Positions 5,267-6,021 of a DNA stretch of 6,021 nt are shown here, in pieces. The position numbers and the translations under genes were made by a program. The notes under the pieces are model-generated. The model had not been told where the DNA came from. It worked only from the letters and a program-made list of their open reading frames with translations, and did no database searches. Where the stretch lies: assembly GCA_964649895.1 (NCBI GenBank), contig CAZYRX010000081.1, forward strand, positions 1-6,021. Reading direction: 5' to 3'. Origin of the DNA: Halanaerobium sp964649895 (GTDB lineage: Bacteria > Bacillota > Halanaerobiia > Halanaerobiales > Halanaerobiaceae). Positions within the stretch are counted from its first letter, which is position 1; each line of letters opens with the position of its first letter.

Positions 5267-6021
5267 TTAAACAGGCTCTTCAATTTCTATTCCACTGATA
5301 TTTCTTTTTTCTGTATCAAAATTAATTCCGATTAAAATGATTTCTTTATTTTTAAGTTTAAACCTATCTGCATAGTTTTTATCTTTGATCTGTTTGATTG
5401 CTTTTTCAGCGCTTTGATTACACTTAAATTCAACAATGAAAATGTCAGCTTCTGTTTCTACAAGCATATCTATTCTGCCTTCTGAGGTTAATATTTCTGA
5501 ATATACATTAAAATTATCATCTGAAAGCAGTACACCGGTTAAATAGAAGATGCTGTGATAATAATGTTCTCTATCCTGCAGTGATTTAGGTATATTTATA
5601 TTTGCTAGATTGGCAAATATCGATTTCATTTGCTCACTAAATTTTTCAAAATCTTTGTTTGCAAAAGATTTCTTTAAACGATGAATAACGGGTATTGTAA
5701 TTTTATTTTCGCTAAAAGATTTTGCGAGATTAAGGGTAAAACTTTTTTCAACTTCTAAATTTGGATAACCCAGTCTGTATATAATCTGATCTTCGATATC
5801 TTTAATTGTTAAATATCCTGTCTGGAAAAGAAGAGGTATTAATTCAAGTTTTTCTATGTCATAAGCTTTAATTTCATCTCGGCCAACTTCTATGTTTTCC
5901 AAATTACTAACATCAAAATTCTTTTCTCTTATCAGTTCAACCAAAAATGAAGGAGTTCCACTCTGAAACCAGTAATTATCAAAACTTGATTTTTTTAAGG
6001 CAGATCCGACAGAGAAAGGAT
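5267..6021 (-). CDS. AAA-ATPase-like / PD-(D/E)XK nuclease-fold protein (DUF1703 type), C-terminal part
   Basis: The reading frame is open to the window edge, so the N-terminus and the ATP-binding Walker motifs are missing; a TTG at 5944 is internal, since the frame continues upstream with PFSVGSALKKSSFDNYWFQSG and TPSFLVEL. That block, and the following YDIEKLELIPLLFQTGYLTIKD, are typical of the middle of AAA-ATPase-like proteins with a C-terminal PDDEXK_9 domain. The nuclease-fold signature is visible: Asp in EGRIDMLVE and Glu-Phe-Lys in FIVEFKCNQSAEKAIKQI, so the D...ExK set is intact. Family members are common, often multicopy, in anaerobic bacteria, and their biological role is poorly defined; defence or mobile-element links are proposed but cannot be shown here. 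It converges on the coiled-coil gene across a 77-base gap with a shared hairpin. Confidence 0.85.
   Translation of the reverse strand, partial: PFSVGSALKKSSFDNYWFQSGTPSFLVELIREKNFDVSNLENIEVGRDEIKAYDIEKLELIPLLFQTGYLTIKDIEDQIIYRLGYPNLEVEKSFTLNLAKSFSENKITIPVIHRLKKSFANKDFEKFSEQMKSIFANLANINIPKSLQDREHYYHSIFYLTGVLLSDDNFNVYSEILTSEGRIDMLVETEADIFIVEFKCNQSAEKAIKQIKDKNYADRFKLKNKEIILIGINFDTEKRNISGIEIEEPV

Overview
The window is AT-rich and looks like chromosomal DNA of a low-GC, anaerobic, Firmicutes-type bacterium. Strong AGGAG-type ribosome binding sites, GTG/TTG starts and the style of the proteins fit Halanaerobium and relatives, but that placement rests on overall impression and not on a marker gene.

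Left part (1-4416), all on the minus strand: a hexonate catabolic module. In transcription order it has a FadR-type GntR regulator (4339-3659), a 331-base gap carrying an operator and a small inverted-repeat element, a zinc-dependent dehydrogenase closely resembling E. coli L-galactonate dehydrogenase LgoD/YjjN (3327-2317), tagaturonate reductase UxaB (2280-727), and altronate dehydratase UxaA (737 to beyond base 1). Together these would convert L-galactonate to D-tagaturonate, D-altronate and 2-keto-3-deoxy-D-gluconate. The NADH made in the first step can be used in the second, so the pair is redox-neutral, which suits a fermenter. UxaB and UxaA also serve galacturonate breakdown, but the isomerase UxaC is not in the window. 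Two nearly identical 23-base operator copies (22 of 23 bases the same) lie in the regulator's promoter and upstream of the dehydrogenase. This points to autoregulation and control of the catabolic operon by the same GntR protein.

Middle (4417-5242): a divergent plus-strand gene with a clear sigma-A-like promoter. It encodes a protein of about 182 residues dominated by 13 uninterrupted, nearly identical heptads, a long coiled coil of unknown function. A strong hairpin terminator follows it.

Right end (5267-6021, minus strand): the C-terminal part of an AAA-ATPase-like/PD-(D/E)XK nuclease-fold protein (DUF1703 type), converging on the coiled-coil gene and cut by the window edge.

No rRNA, tRNA, CRISPR array or transposase gene is visible. 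The only mobile-element-like signal is the 114-base inverted-repeat unit at 3527-3640.
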